The notes under the pieces are model-generated. The model was not told where the DNA came from, did not search any database, and saw only the letters and a list, made by a program, of their open reading frames with translations. A program made the position numbers and the translations under genes. A stretch of DNA of 64,000 bases from contig CBDDCH010000002.1 of assembly GCA_965226215.1 (NCBI GenBank), positions 3,224,001 to 3,288,000 on the forward strand, written 5' to 3'. Shown here one piece after another: positions 1 through 8,294 of this stretch. The DNA comes from G963668345 sp965226215 (GTDB taxonomy: Bacteria; Acidobacteriota; Terriglobia; Bryobacterales; UBA6623). The first letter of the stretch is position 1; every line of letters starts with the position of its first letter.

Positions 1-427
1 AGTTTTAGCCCGGGGCTTGTCGGTAGCCTGTGGCTTTGTGAATCAGTCACATCGTTTTCAATAGCGGAGTCGCCTGTTGCCGTCTGCCGAGTTTCGTGAA
101 CTCTCGCCCTAGGCTGCTAGGACCTCCCCTCCCAACACACCGCGATAAACTGGGGCCTTGGCAGCAACGAGGCGAGCTGAAAACTGAACCTAATTAAGTT
201 ATCAAGTTATCACGGTTTCGCTTTTCTGTTGCAGCTCCATCTCGCGGGAGACCGGAATTTTCGTCAACCCCAGGATTGTCTCCGTCAGCCTCCCTCAAAC
301 ACTAGCAAGAACCGTACGTTCCCTACGTACCGGGTGCGTGCAGAAGACGAGCCCATCCGTCTGACTGCTCTGTACGATACAATTTGTTCTTAACTGGATC
401 CACCCCGCTTTTGAGGCCCGATTTTCG
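1..427. other. Noncoding leader before lptFG
   Basis: I see no convincing gene, RNA or repeat here. A short direct repeat (aagttatc) lies near 196-215. A TACAAT hexamer at 378-383 could be a -10 element for the following gene, but no matching -35 is evident. Confidence 0.4.
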
Positions 428-2815
428 GTGGGCATACTTTTCCGCTACATCCTTCGTGAAATCGTTGTCAGCTCGCTGATCGGGACACTTTTGTTCACGT
501 TTGTACTGTTCTTGCGTTCCGTCGGCCAGTTGATGGAACTTCTTATTCGCCCGGGTACGTCAGGCAGCCAGGTCCTTTTGTTGTTCTCGTTGTGGGTTCC
601 TCACACGCTCCGATTCACGATCCCGATCGGCGTACTGGTGGGGGTGCTTGTCGGCTTGGGGCGTTTGTCGACGGACGGCGAAATTACCGCCATGCGGGCG
701 GCCGGCATCGCCGGGCGGCGGTGCGTACGGCCCATCGGCCTGGTGGCTCTTGCCGGGACGATCTTGTGCGCCGCGACGACCCTCTATCTGAATCCGCTCG
801 CCCTACAGGAGTTTCGCCGCATCGGCGAATCGATGAAGATCTCGCAGGCCACGGCGGAGATTCAACCCAGCGTCTTCATCGAGAGTTTTCCCAACACTGT
901 ACTCTACGTTCGCGACGTCGTCGCCGGACCGGTTGTCCGCTGGAAGGGAGTTTTCTTGGCGGATATGCGGGATCCCAGCACGCGCGGTTCATTCGCCGGC
1001 GTCAACGCCGCCGTGGACGGGCCGCGCATCACGGTTGCCGAGGAGGCGCTGGCGCTGCCCAGACCGGAGCAGGATCGGCTTCAGCTTCATCTGCCTCACG
1101 CTTATACCTATGAGCAGTCTCACGACCCTCTGCAATATCAAAGTTTCGAGTTCCTTAAGAGCGACCAGGTGCTTGAAACGCAGCCGAGCAGTTTTTCCCC
1201 TTCCCGCCGTCCCTTTGACGAGACCCCTACATCCCTATTGGCTGCTGGAGTGCGGGGCGGAGAGGATCAGCTCAGGGCGGACATTGAGCTGCACCAGCGT
1301 TTCGCGCTGCCCATCGCTTGTCTGGTCTTACCGATGGTCGGCATCCCGCTTGCTATTTCGTCCCAGCGATCCGGCAAGTCCGTGGGCGTCGTCTTCAGCA
1401 TCGTGCTTGTCTTCATCTACTACATGATTCTTCTGGCTGGCTTCGCGCTGGCTTTAGAGGGTCTCTTGCCGGTTGCCCCCGCCATCTGGATGGCGAACCT
1501 GGCCTTTGGCTTGGTCGGCGCTTTCATGCTGCTGCAGTTGGACGCTCCGAATCGCCAGGATATCACGGCTGTGGTCTCCGGTCGGTTAAGGCTGCTGTTT
1601 GAGCGTTTGCGACCGAGCAACAACGGCGCTTCCGAATCCGCGGAAGCCGACCGTCCTTCTGCCCCCACCGAGCGCCGGCGCTGGCTTCGCCTGGGCTCCG
1701 ACGCCGCTAACGCTCGGCCGATGCCGTTCTTCCTTATCGTTGACCGATACGTTCTGCGCACCTTCTTGCTCTACTTTGCGATCCTCGTCGCTGCTTTTGT
1801 AATGATCTGGTTCGTCTTTAGCTTCTTCGAGCTGCTGACCGACATGCTGGCACACGAGAAGATGGGTCTGTTTATTCCCTATATTTATTACCTGACGCCG
1901 TTTCTCGTCTATGAGACGGTGCCTCTGGGCATGCTGGTGGCGACGCTGGTTTGTTTCGGCATCCTGGCCAAGCACCAGGAATTGATGGCCTTCAAAGCCT
2001 GTGGGGTGAGCTTGTACCGCTTAGCCGCTCCTATTCTGGTCACCGCCGTCTTCGTCAGTGGAATGTTGTTCGCGCTCGACTATTACTATCTGCCCGAGAC
2101 GAACCGCAAACAAGACGCCATTCGGGACGAGATCAAAGGGCGTCCGGTGCGCACGTTCCTGCGTCCCGACCGGCAATGGACCGCTGGAGCCGGCGATCGA
2201 ATCTTCTACCACCGGTTTTTCGACTCCGCCAACCAACAGTTGGCCGGCGTCAGCGTTTTCGACTTCGAACCGGAGCGGTTTCTGTTGAGGCGACACATCT
2301 CCGCCGAAAGGGCTCGCTGGGACGAGCAACAGGGATCCTGGGTCTTTGAGAACGGCTGGGTGCGCCAAATCGCCGCCAGCCGCGTGCTCGACTTTGAACA
2401 GTTTCAGTCCAAAGCCTTCCCCGACCTCGAAGAAGAACCGGGCTACTTTCTGAAGGAAGAACGGCAGCACGAGCAAATGAACTGGACGGAGCTGCGCACC
2501 TACATCATCGACCTCACCCAGAGCGGATTCGATACCGTGCGCCTGCAGGTCAAATGGCACAAGAAACTCGCTTTCCCCCTCTTTGTTCTCGGCATGGTCG
2601 TTTTAGCCGTTCCGTTTTCCCTCGTGGCCGGCCATCGGGGAGCTCTGACCGGGGTCGCCTTGAGCATCGGCCTGACCGTGGCTTACTACGCCATCAACGC
2701 TTTCTTTGAGCAGTTGGGGCGCGCCAATCAACTCTCTCCTCTGATCTCCGCTTGGGCGCCGGGTTTGATCTTCGGCCTCAGCGGCGCCTACTTGTTCCTG
2801 CGGGTGAAGTCGTAA
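428..2815 (+). CDS. Fused LptF-LptG lipopolysaccharide export permease
   Basis: This 795-residue protein carries two complete YjgP/YjgQ (LptF/LptG) permease units in one chain. Unit one spans about residues 1-370 and unit two about 430-795. Each has N-terminal membrane helices, a periplasmic region and C-terminal helices, joined by a polar linker near 385-430. In the Lpt system LptF and LptG form a heterodimer with the LptB2 ATPase and lift LPS from the inner membrane; here both half-transporters are one polypeptide. Usual LptF or LptG length is about 360 residues, so the size fits a fusion. The start is GTG at 428. The next gene follows after 33 bp. Confidence 0.93.
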   Translation: MGILFRYILREIVVSSLIGTLLFTFVLFLRSVGQLMELLIRPGTSGSQVLLLFSLWVPHTLRFTIPIGVLVGVLVGLGRLSTDGEITAMRAAGIAGRRCVRPIGLVALAGTILCAATTLYLNPLALQEFRRIGESMKISQATAEIQPSVFIESFPNTVLYVRDVVAGPVVRWKGVFLADMRDPSTRGSFAGVNAAVDGPRITVAEEALALPRPEQDRLQLHLPHAYTYEQSHDPLQYQSFEFLKSDQVLETQPSSFSPSRRPFDETPTSLLAAGVRGGEDQLRADIELHQRFALPIACLVLPMVGIPLAISSQRSGKSVGVVFSIVLVFIYYMILLAGFALALEGLLPVAPAIWMANLAFGLVGAFMLLQLDAPNRQDITAVVSGRLRLLFERLRPSNNGASESAEADRPSAPTERRRWLRLGSDAANARPMPFFLIVDRYVLRTFLLYFAILVAAFVMIWFVFSFFELLTDMLAHEKMGLFIPYIYYLTPFLVYETVPLGMLVATLVCFGILAKHQELMAFKACGVSLYRLAAPILVTAVFVSGMLFALDYYYLPETNRKQDAIRDEIKGRPVRTFLRPDRQWTAGAGDRIFYHRFFDSANQQLAGVSVFDFEPERFLLRRHISAERARWDEQQGSWVFENGWVRQIAASRVLDFEQFQSKAFPDLEEEPGYFLKEERQHEQMNWTELRTYIIDLTQSGFDTVRLQVKWHKKLAFPLFVLGMVVLAVPFSLVAGHRGALTGVALSIGLTVAYYAINAFFEQLGRANQLSPLISAWAPGLIFGLSGAYLFLRVKS

Positions 2816-2848
2816 CTTCGGATAACGAGAAACTGCCGGGAGCCTGCC

Positions 2849-3823
2849 GTGGCCCAAACTGCTCCGACCGTTGTTGACCAAGCCCGGCAAGCGCGGGAAC
2901 GGCTTGCTTCCTATTTGCAGCCCTCTCCGCTGGTTCTCTCCGAAGCGCTGAGTTCGCACACCCACGGCCGCGTGTGGCTCAAACTCGAAACCCAGCAACC
3001 GACCAACTCCTTCAAGGTCAGGCCGGCGCTGAACGGCATGCTTCGTCACCTCGACGAAGCCCGCGAGCGGGGAGTGGTCACTTCGTCGTCGGGGAACTAC
3101 GCACAGGCTGTCGCCTACGCTGCCCGAGCGCTGGACGTCAACGCCCAAATCGTGATGATGCGCAAGTCTTCTCCTTTGAAAGTCGAGCGCACGCGGCAAC
3201 TTGGCGGCGAGGTCGTCTTCTGCGAGAACACCTTTCAAGACCGCTGGAAGACGGTGTTCCGGCTTCAGGATGAAACCGGACGGCTACTGCTTCACGCCTT
3301 CGACTCGGAAGAAACCATCGCCGGCGATGGAACCATCGGGCTCGAGCTCGTCGAGCAAATCGAGTCCGACTTTTGCGTCGTCGCACCTGTCAGCGGCGGA
3401 GGCCTCATTGCCGGCATAGCGGCCGTAGTCAAGACATTGCGACCGGGATGCCGTGTGATCGGTGTTCAACCGGCGGCCAACCCATCGATGGCTCTCTCGG
3501 TAGAGCAAGGCCGTCGCGTCACCGTGTCGCCGGGGCCGACTTTGGCCGACGCATTGACCGTCGCCACCCCGGGCAAGAGAACCTTCGAGATCGTCCGACG
3601 ATGTGTCGACCAGGTGCTATTGGTCGAAGAAGAAGAAATCATCGAAGGTGTGCGCACCCTGGCCGAACAGCAAAAACTCGTTGTCGAGCCCGGGGGCGCC
3701 GTCGGCGCCGCGGCGCTGCTATCAAACAAGATCGACGCCGGCAACCTGGATGTGGTTTTGATCCTCAGCGGCGGCAACATCCTCCCTAGCAAACTCGCTG
3801 AATTGCTGAGCGGCGATAGGTGA
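2849..3823 (+). CDS. Serine/threonine dehydratase-like PLP enzyme
   Basis: A 324-residue fold-type II PLP enzyme related to threonine dehydratase and serine racemase. The Schiff-base lysine is K56 in NSFKVRPA. The substrate loop SSSGNYAQ is at 79-86 and the phosphate-binding loop SGGGLIAG at 182-189. It has no C-terminal ACT regulatory domain, so it is catabolic-type or racemase-like rather than IlvA-like. The likely reaction is deamination of serine or threonine to pyruvate or 2-oxobutyrate. The start is GTG at 2849, 33 bp after lptFG, so co-transcription is plausible. Exact substrate cannot be read from sequence. Confidence 0.85.
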   Translation: MAQTAPTVVDQARQARERLASYLQPSPLVLSEALSSHTHGRVWLKLETQQPTNSFKVRPALNGMLRHLDEARERGVVTSSSGNYAQAVAYAARALDVNAQIVMMRKSSPLKVERTRQLGGEVVFCENTFQDRWKTVFRLQDETGRLLLHAFDSEETIAGDGTIGLELVEQIESDFCVVAPVSGGGLIAGIAAVVKTLRPGCRVIGVQPAANPSMALSVEQGRRVTVSPGPTLADALTVATPGKRTFEIVRRCVDQVLLVEEEEIIEGVRTLAEQQKLVVEPGGAVGAAALLSNKIDAGNLDVVLILSGGNILPSKLAELLSGDR

Positions 3824-3943
3824 CGTAGCTCGGGGCCAAACCGCGACCACCTGTGGCGGGCGTGAGTGACAGGAGCCAAGGACGGGGGGGCTGAGGCTTG
3901 GCGAGTGGCAGTACTTTCGTCTTTTGTTCGCTATGTAAGTTAG

Positions 3944-3976
3944 TCTCGACGCGGCAGGCTGAGCGCGCGCGCCACG
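3944..3976 (+). repeat. Double stem-loop repeat, copy 1 (degenerate)
   Basis: It keeps the right half of the first hairpin (TCTCGACGCGG) and a diverged second hairpin ending GCGCCACG. The left half of the first hairpin is missing, so this is a truncated member of the family. Confidence 0.5.
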
Positions 3977-3997
3977 ATGGGGACCACGGGACTCGAT

Positions 3998-4042
3998 GTC
4001 GCCAGGAATGGCGACACGGCACGCAAGAATGCGTGCGCCACA
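3998..4042 (+). repeat. Double stem-loop repeat, copy 2
   Basis: Hairpin one is GTCGCCAGGAATGGCGAC. Hairpin two is GCACGCAAGAATGCGTGC, followed by GCCACA. The stem sequences differ from those of other copies on both sides, so pairing is kept. Confidence 0.75.
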
Positions 4043-4325
4043 GAAAGGCGGGAGGCTTTCACGCAGCAAAGCCGCGCATCTGGCGGCGAGGAAACCGATA
4101 GCGCCTGCGAGCAGCGGTATGTTCGCCCTTTGTTCTCTGCTAAGATTTCCTGTAACCTGCTGGATAAAAGCGAGTTATCGGAAATTTTGTTTGTTTCTTT
4201 TTTTTGTTTTCGTTAGGGCCGTGGACCGTGAGCCGTCAACGGCGTACGGCGAGCCGTCAGCCATAGCGCCCTAACGAGGGCCAGCCCCTGCTGAGCCGTC
4301 CCAACGTACCAGAATACTGCCGTAA

Positions 4326-4556
4326 GCCATTGATTGCCTTTGGGTTGCGCGAAATTGGGTTTGTTTCGCATTTTTTTTCTCGCTCGTCGAGCGTGATGCT
4401 GGTCTCCGCAGTCTCCCCCTTCAGAATAGCGCGTGTGTCAAGTGTCCCCGTTGGGCGATGAACGTTCGCTTCGACTCGGGCCGGGAACCAAAGTGCCCCT
4501 CAAACGCTATTTGCTCAGGCAAGTGGTCAGAAAAGCCGCAGGTCTCTGTGAGCATA
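4326..4556 (+). repeat. Diverged 235-bp dispersed repeat, copy 1
   Basis: This stretch aligns by eye over its whole length with 57780-58012, sharing blocks such as AAATTGGGTTTGTTTCG, CGTTGGGCGATGAACG, GACTCGGGCCGGG and AAGCCGCAGGTCT. I estimate about three quarters identity with small indels. Neither copy has an open frame, so an old noncoding mobile or structural repeat is likely. Confidence 0.7.
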
Positions 4557-4698
4557 GAGTAGACCACCGCCGGCCCGCACGCCCAGTGCCAAAAGTCATG
4601 CTTTTTCGCCTGACCTTTGGCACATGGCAAAACGGCGGAAAGGCCGTAGCATCGGAGGTAGAAAGCCCGCCGGCACAAGGGGGCCTCAGGAGGAAACC

Positions 4699-5154
4699 AT
4701 GCGACGCATTTTCATCTCACTAACGATACTTACTTGGACGGCGATGGGGGCGGCGCCTCCGGCGCCAGCCGAGACCATTGACGTTCACATCGGCAGCGAT
4801 TCGGACCGGGCCGCCGTGGTGTTGCTTGACGAGCTGAACAAGAAAGGCGCGGAACAGGACATTTCGTTTCGCCTGAATGAAGACGAATTCACGATCAAGT
4901 TCATTGTCACCTGGAGGCGCGGGGGCGCGGGCTACAAGAGGCCGTGGGCTCGCGTCGACATCTACAACCGTGACGGGATGCCGCTGTTTAGCGTCGACCG
5001 CGAAGGGCGCCTCTTCACGCGGCGTGGCGCCGTAGGCCGGTGCGCCAAACAGATCGTGAAGCAGCTTCCGAGCCATTTGGCGAAGCAGACTCGGAGCCGC
5101 CGTGGCGCCCGGCCGTTGGCCGCGAGGTTGACGGTCGTAGCGGTTGACGAATAA
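4699..5154 (+). CDS. Small exported protein of unknown function
   Basis: A 151-residue protein I do not recognise. It opens with a Sec-type signal peptide (MRRIFISLTILTWTAMGAA) with likely cleavage after the AAPPAPA region, so it should be periplasmic. The mature part is a mixed alpha/beta sequence ending in a basic tail with several Arg and Lys residues. I chose ATG 4699 because an AGGAGG ribosome site lies at 4688-4693; a longer in-frame reading from 4624 would hide the signal peptide. It is not linked to an obvious operon. Confidence 0.6.
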   Translation: MRRIFISLTILTWTAMGAAPPAPAETIDVHIGSDSDRAAVVLLDELNKKGAEQDISFRLNEDEFTIKFIVTWRRGGAGYKRPWARVDIYNRDGMPLFSVDREGRLFTRRGAVGRCAKQIVKQLPSHLAKQTRSRRGARPLAARLTVVAVDE

Positions 5155-5457
5155 GCGGCCTTGGGCACGCACCGGGCTTTCCACCGGCACGCGCCTACTG
5201 ATCCCCTTTCGCGGTTCTGTATGGGAGTCACTGCTCTGGCGAAAAGATCGTGCCAATCCAAACGATCAGAGAAGTCGAAGGGTGGTTTCGCGGGGAGCGT
5301 CCCAGCGCAGCCAATGCTGACTAAGTGAATCTGTGGCCCGGGGTCTCGCAGCAAGCGGAAGCTCTCTGGGGCCTGTTCTCCGGCGCAACTGATACGCCAT
5401 CCCGATCGACAGCCCGGGCTAATTCGAAATAAGAGCGCCCGGGCGTTTGGCAATCCT
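5155..5457. other. Intergenic gap, nothing recognised
   Basis: About 300 bp between two oppositely oriented genes. I see no gene, RNA or repeat, and no clear terminator hairpin. Confidence 0.4.
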
Positions 5458-5829
5458 TCATCCAGTCAGTCCGCAAGCATTGCCCTTCGGCGAAATAGTT
5501 TCGTATCCAGCGGTCGGGTCGTTGCGCCCGCTCAGCTGTAGACTGCCATCGGTGAATGCGACATCGACGAGGTCAGGGCCGCCGCGTTCGTTATAGGAAA
5601 CACTCCATATCGACGGGGGTGGCGTATTGATTCCTACTGGGTACCACTGAGTACCCAGCTTGCCCGAGTCGAACTCGTCGGAGAGCTCTAGCGGCGGGTG
5701 CGTGTAAGCCGCCAGGGTGTCGTCGGCGAACGGCTCAGTTGCATCAATAATTTCTTCGGACTTGCCGCAGGAAACGTGAAGCAAACCGGGCAGACCGCCC
5801 ACCGCCCAAAGAAAATGTCGTCTATCCAT
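5458..5829 (-). CDS. Short exported protein, possible truncated beta-sandwich
   Basis: This 123-residue protein starts with MDRRHFLWAVGGL and continues to a cysteine (residue about 21), resembling a Tat or lipoprotein signal. The segment LSDEFDSGKLGTQW resembles the first strand of concanavalin-like domains found at the C-terminus of GH43 xylosidases and in DUF1349 proteins. Such domains are usually near 200 residues, so this is probably a truncated carbohydrate-binding or hydrolase-associated domain. Function is uncertain. Confidence 0.5.
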   Translation of the reverse strand: MDRRHFLWAVGGLPGLLHVSCGKSEEIIDATEPFADDTLAAYTHPPLELSDEFDSGKLGTQWYPVGINTPPPSIWSVSYNERGGPDLVDVAFTDGSLQLSGRNDPTAGYETISPKGNACGLTG

Positions 5830-5942
5830 GCTTGAAGCTCCACTACCGCATTCGTTGACCGTACTGCGCTTTTTTCGTGCACGTTATTCTGACACAGTTC
5901 GGATTTCTCCCGGCGGTCCCGGCCTCCGCTTTTGCCGTCGAC

Positions 5943-6581
5943 TCATGCGGTCGTTCGTGCATCGTCAAGGGCTAAGAAATCGGCGACGGTTTGGATCGAC
6001 TCGAGAAGGAGATCTCTGTTGCCCGGTCGGCGGTTGACAAACTTCGGGCTCGGGTGGGGCACAGGAACAACCTCGAAGCGACGGTTCGCAACGGTCTCAA
6101 GCCAAGTCCCAATACGCTGTGCCTTGCGGCCGAAAAGGGCAACGACTTTGAGCCTCGGTAGGATCTCTAACAGCGTGGGAACATATGCTTTGCCGTGTTC
6201 AATATCCCTTGCCCTTGCCGGTCGAATCTTCGAGCCTGAGCCTAGGTACCACGGAACAATGTTCCACAACGCGGTTTCGTTCCTAGGCAAATCAGCGTCT
6301 TGGAGAGCGAGAAACATGTTCTTCGCAGTCTCATCGGGGTTGTTTCGCGAAATGAATCCGCTAAGAACAGCTTTCGCCCCCGGCGCTTCTAGAAGGAACA
6401 AGGCTCTAGCGTTGCTCCCCCCATCCATCGGATCGAAGTAAGGTACCTCCTCGGAAAATCCTTCCTGGCGTCGAATTTCTTTGACCAGTGACGTGAAGTT
6501 CTTGATGTGCGGCTCATCGAGCATAGCGAAGCGCTGGCTCCTGATGGTTTCGTCGCCGAGGCTTTTGGGGAAGTCGGTCAT
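5943..6581 (-). CDS. Uracil-DNA-glycosylase-superfamily protein
   Basis: This 212-residue protein has the pattern of the uracil-DNA glycosylase superfamily: a first active-site-like loop FLLEAPGAKAV near residues 62-72, the segment NPDETAKNM near 80-88, a core strand ALWNIVPW, and a C-terminal VPHPSP motif. These enzymes remove uracil or related bases from DNA in base-excision repair. The first motif has EAPG where canonical members often have GEAPG or GQDPY, so substrate range is not certain. It stands alone on the minus strand. Confidence 0.7.
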   Translation of the reverse strand: MTDFPKSLGDETIRSQRFAMLDEPHIKNFTSLVKEIRRQEGFSEEVPYFDPMDGGSNARALFLLEAPGAKAVLSGFISRNNPDETAKNMFLALQDADLPRNETALWNIVPWYLGSGSKIRPARARDIEHGKAYVPTLLEILPRLKVVALFGRKAQRIGTWLETVANRRFEVVPVPHPSPKFVNRRPGNRDLLLESIQTVADFLALDDARTTA

Positions 6582-6954
6582 CCAATTTTCGATCCAGTGT
6601 CAGGGAGAGTTTCTTTTTTGGCCATCCTGCCGCAGAGAGAATAGCCGACCCCCAGTCTGCGATGCAACGGTTTTCGCGCTGCCGCCATGTTCGCTACTCC
6701 TTTCGCTGTCGCTCCTGGCGTCTTGATTAGGATTGAACCCCTATCATTAAAGACGCCGAAGGCCGCTGCAAGGTCGGGATGTCGAAGATCAAATTGAAAA
6801 TGCGGGTTCGTAGCTCGATGGCTCAAGCACGATGACCGCGACCTTCCGTTGGTCCCAGGGAGTCTCAGTGGATCACACCCACGCCGCGCCAGCTTCCGCG
6901 CTTTACTACGCCCTCTCCAATTTGGTTTCCGGCTGGTCCGGGTCAGCAGACGCG
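6582..6954. other. Gap containing an MBL gene remnant
   Basis: No intact gene is supported. The only recognisable content is a short minus-strand remnant (6789-6877) of the 3' end of a gene like the MBL-fold gene at 7568-8293. Confidence 0.45.
6789..6877 (-). pseudogene. Remnant of MBL-fold gene 3' end
   Basis: Read on the minus strand, this stretch encodes TETPWDQRKVAVIVLEPSS followed by YEPAFSI and a stop. It matches the C-terminus of the protein at 7568-8293 (TEIPGANGGPAIIVLEPSS, YELTAYS). The frame is closed just upstream. It is most likely the tail of a lost or rearranged paralogue. Confidence 0.6.
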
Positions 6955-7488
6955 TCACTCTTGAGAAGGTATCCCCAGATCCTCTGGAGAAAGGGGACGG
7001 AACGAAAACTTGTAGCCCTCGTACATTGCGATCCCGTAAAACAGAAGATCCATGGGACTAAAGGTGGCCATCATCAGTTCCGCAGCGATCTCCAAATCAA
7101 GGCTCGACAATAGGTCGAGGAAGGGAATGCCCTCCTGGTTCGACATGGCGCCGCACACCGCGAGGAGGTTGCCCAGGCCACACCCGGCCAGCGACAGCAG
7201 AGCGCCGGCGATCCCAAAGGCTTGGTCGATGCCCTTTCCAAGCAGGCGTACCCCGAATCCGGCGAGAAATCCGACACCTACGGCCATCCAGCCTATCTGG
7301 TATCCCGTGATCCCGGTGATGCCGGCCCAGACGGAAGCCCCCAAAACGGCTCCGATCGCACCGCCAAGGATACCTGAGGTTAGATTCTGCTCTGATTTCA
7401 ATAACTCCAGGGCGTGTTGAGCGTGAAGCGCTTCGGGTGATCCCTCTTCGAGCGAAACAGTAGAGTTTTCGACTTCATGATCCCTCAT
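6955..7488 (-). CDS. Small multi-pass membrane protein, unknown
   Basis: A 177-residue protein with about four hydrophobic segments (roughly residues 38-58, 60-82, 88-112 and 140-158) and an acidic N-terminal cytoplasmic-type stretch. Glycine-rich helices such as GAIGAVLGASVWAGITG and the segment YQIGWMAVGVGFLAGFGVR resemble uncharacterised membrane proteins that sometimes carry an N-terminal zinc ribbon, absent here. No function can be assigned. It lies 79 bp upstream-side of the MBL gene, on the same strand. Confidence 0.65.
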   Translation of the reverse strand: MRDHEVENSTVSLEEGSPEALHAQHALELLKSEQNLTSGILGGAIGAVLGASVWAGITGITGYQIGWMAVGVGFLAGFGVRLLGKGIDQAFGIAGALLSLAGCGLGNLLAVCGAMSNQEGIPFLDLLSSLDLEIAAELMMATFSPMDLLFYGIAMYEGYKFSFRPLSPEDLGIPSQE

Positions 7489-7567
7489 TGACTTGCCTCG
7501 TGCTTCCGTTGCGCGGCGGTAAGAGAGCGCATCCTGATTGTAAGCTGAATTTGCCCGGTGCGGCAGT

Positions 7568-8293
7568 CTAACTATATGCCGTCAGTTCGTAACTCGACGG
7601 CTCAAGCACGATGATGGCCGGCCCTCCATTGGCGCCGGGAATTTCCGTGGGGAGGCGAATCGTCGTGCTCCTGGGATAGACGACCGGATCGCTCCGACGC
7701 CGATCGAGGAACTTGCCAACCGGGGCCATGCCCTCGCCGAACGGAGGCAGGAAGTAGTGCATGGGAATGACCCACTTGGGCTTGAGGTGTTCGATCATGA
7801 AATCGAGGTCCGGGAGGGGAATCGTGTTGTGGTCTCCGGTGATCGCCAGCAGCATGTCGCAGTGGCCGACGAAAGGAGCCAACTCGTCGGCATTGAGTCC
7901 ATAACCTAGATCACCAACGTGCATGACCCAGATATCATCAAACTTTATGGAATAGAGAGCATTGTCCATGGGATCGTGCATGGTGTGGTCGGGATGTTCG
8001 GCCGCGCCGACCGCCACAACTGAGTTGCCGTCAATCTCAGTGCTTAGGCCCTTCTCGACGATGTCGAGTGCATCGACGACCTGAGGGTCGCCTGTGACTA
8101 GCTTCGGGTTTCCATGGGCCAGATCGGTCAGTGAACTGCAGATCACCGTGTCGCCTTCGAGCGAGGCCGTGTCCTTTGGCAGACCGAATTTCTCCAACTC
8201 GGAACGAGTGTAGGGGTCCATGACAACGACCGGTCCGCCGTCGCGCCAGACGCGGAAGCAGGCATGCGCTACCCATTCGATGTTGACCGCCAT
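7568..8293 (-). CDS. MBL-fold protein, UlaG-like, with altered metal motif
   Basis: This 241-residue protein has the layout of UlaG-like metallo-beta-lactamase-fold hydrolases: an early VAHACFRV strand, a later MHVGDLGY motif and a final PMHYFLPP motif. The usual HxHxDH metal motif is replaced by SSLTDLAH, leaving one aspartate and one histidine and no first two histidines. It may bind a single metal or be non-catalytic. The gene starts 1 bp after the stop of the isomerase/epimerase gene, so the two are translationally linked within a minus-strand operon that probably begins with the aldolase at 10345. Confidence 0.75.
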   Translation of the reverse strand: MAVNIEWVAHACFRVWRDGGPVVVMDPYTRSELEKFGLPKDTASLEGDTVICSSLTDLAHGNPKLVTGDPQVVDALDIVEKGLSTEIDGNSVVAVGAAEHPDHTMHDPMDNALYSIKFDDIWVMHVGDLGYGLNADELAPFVGHCDMLLAITGDHNTIPLPDLDFMIEHLKPKWVIPMHYFLPPFGEGMAPVGKFLDRRRSDPVVYPRSTTIRLPTEIPGANGGPAIIVLEPSSYELTAYS

Positions 8294-8294
8294 T

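Larger units (their letters stand above)
3824..4698. other. Repeat-rich intergenic region
   Basis: No gene is supported across this 875-bp gap. It holds two copies of the double stem-loop repeat (3944-3976 and 3998-4042), a T-rich stretch near 4185-4210, a 9-bp inverted repeat CGTTAGGGC/GCCCTAACG (4211-4219 and 4268-4276), and one copy of a 235-bp repeat whose partner is at 57780-58012. Confidence 0.6.

Noticed and set aside
6578..6958. A 126-codon minus-strand open frame
   Set aside because: Its composition is Arg/Ser-rich with no family pattern, and it overlaps the MBL remnant, which makes sense in another frame.
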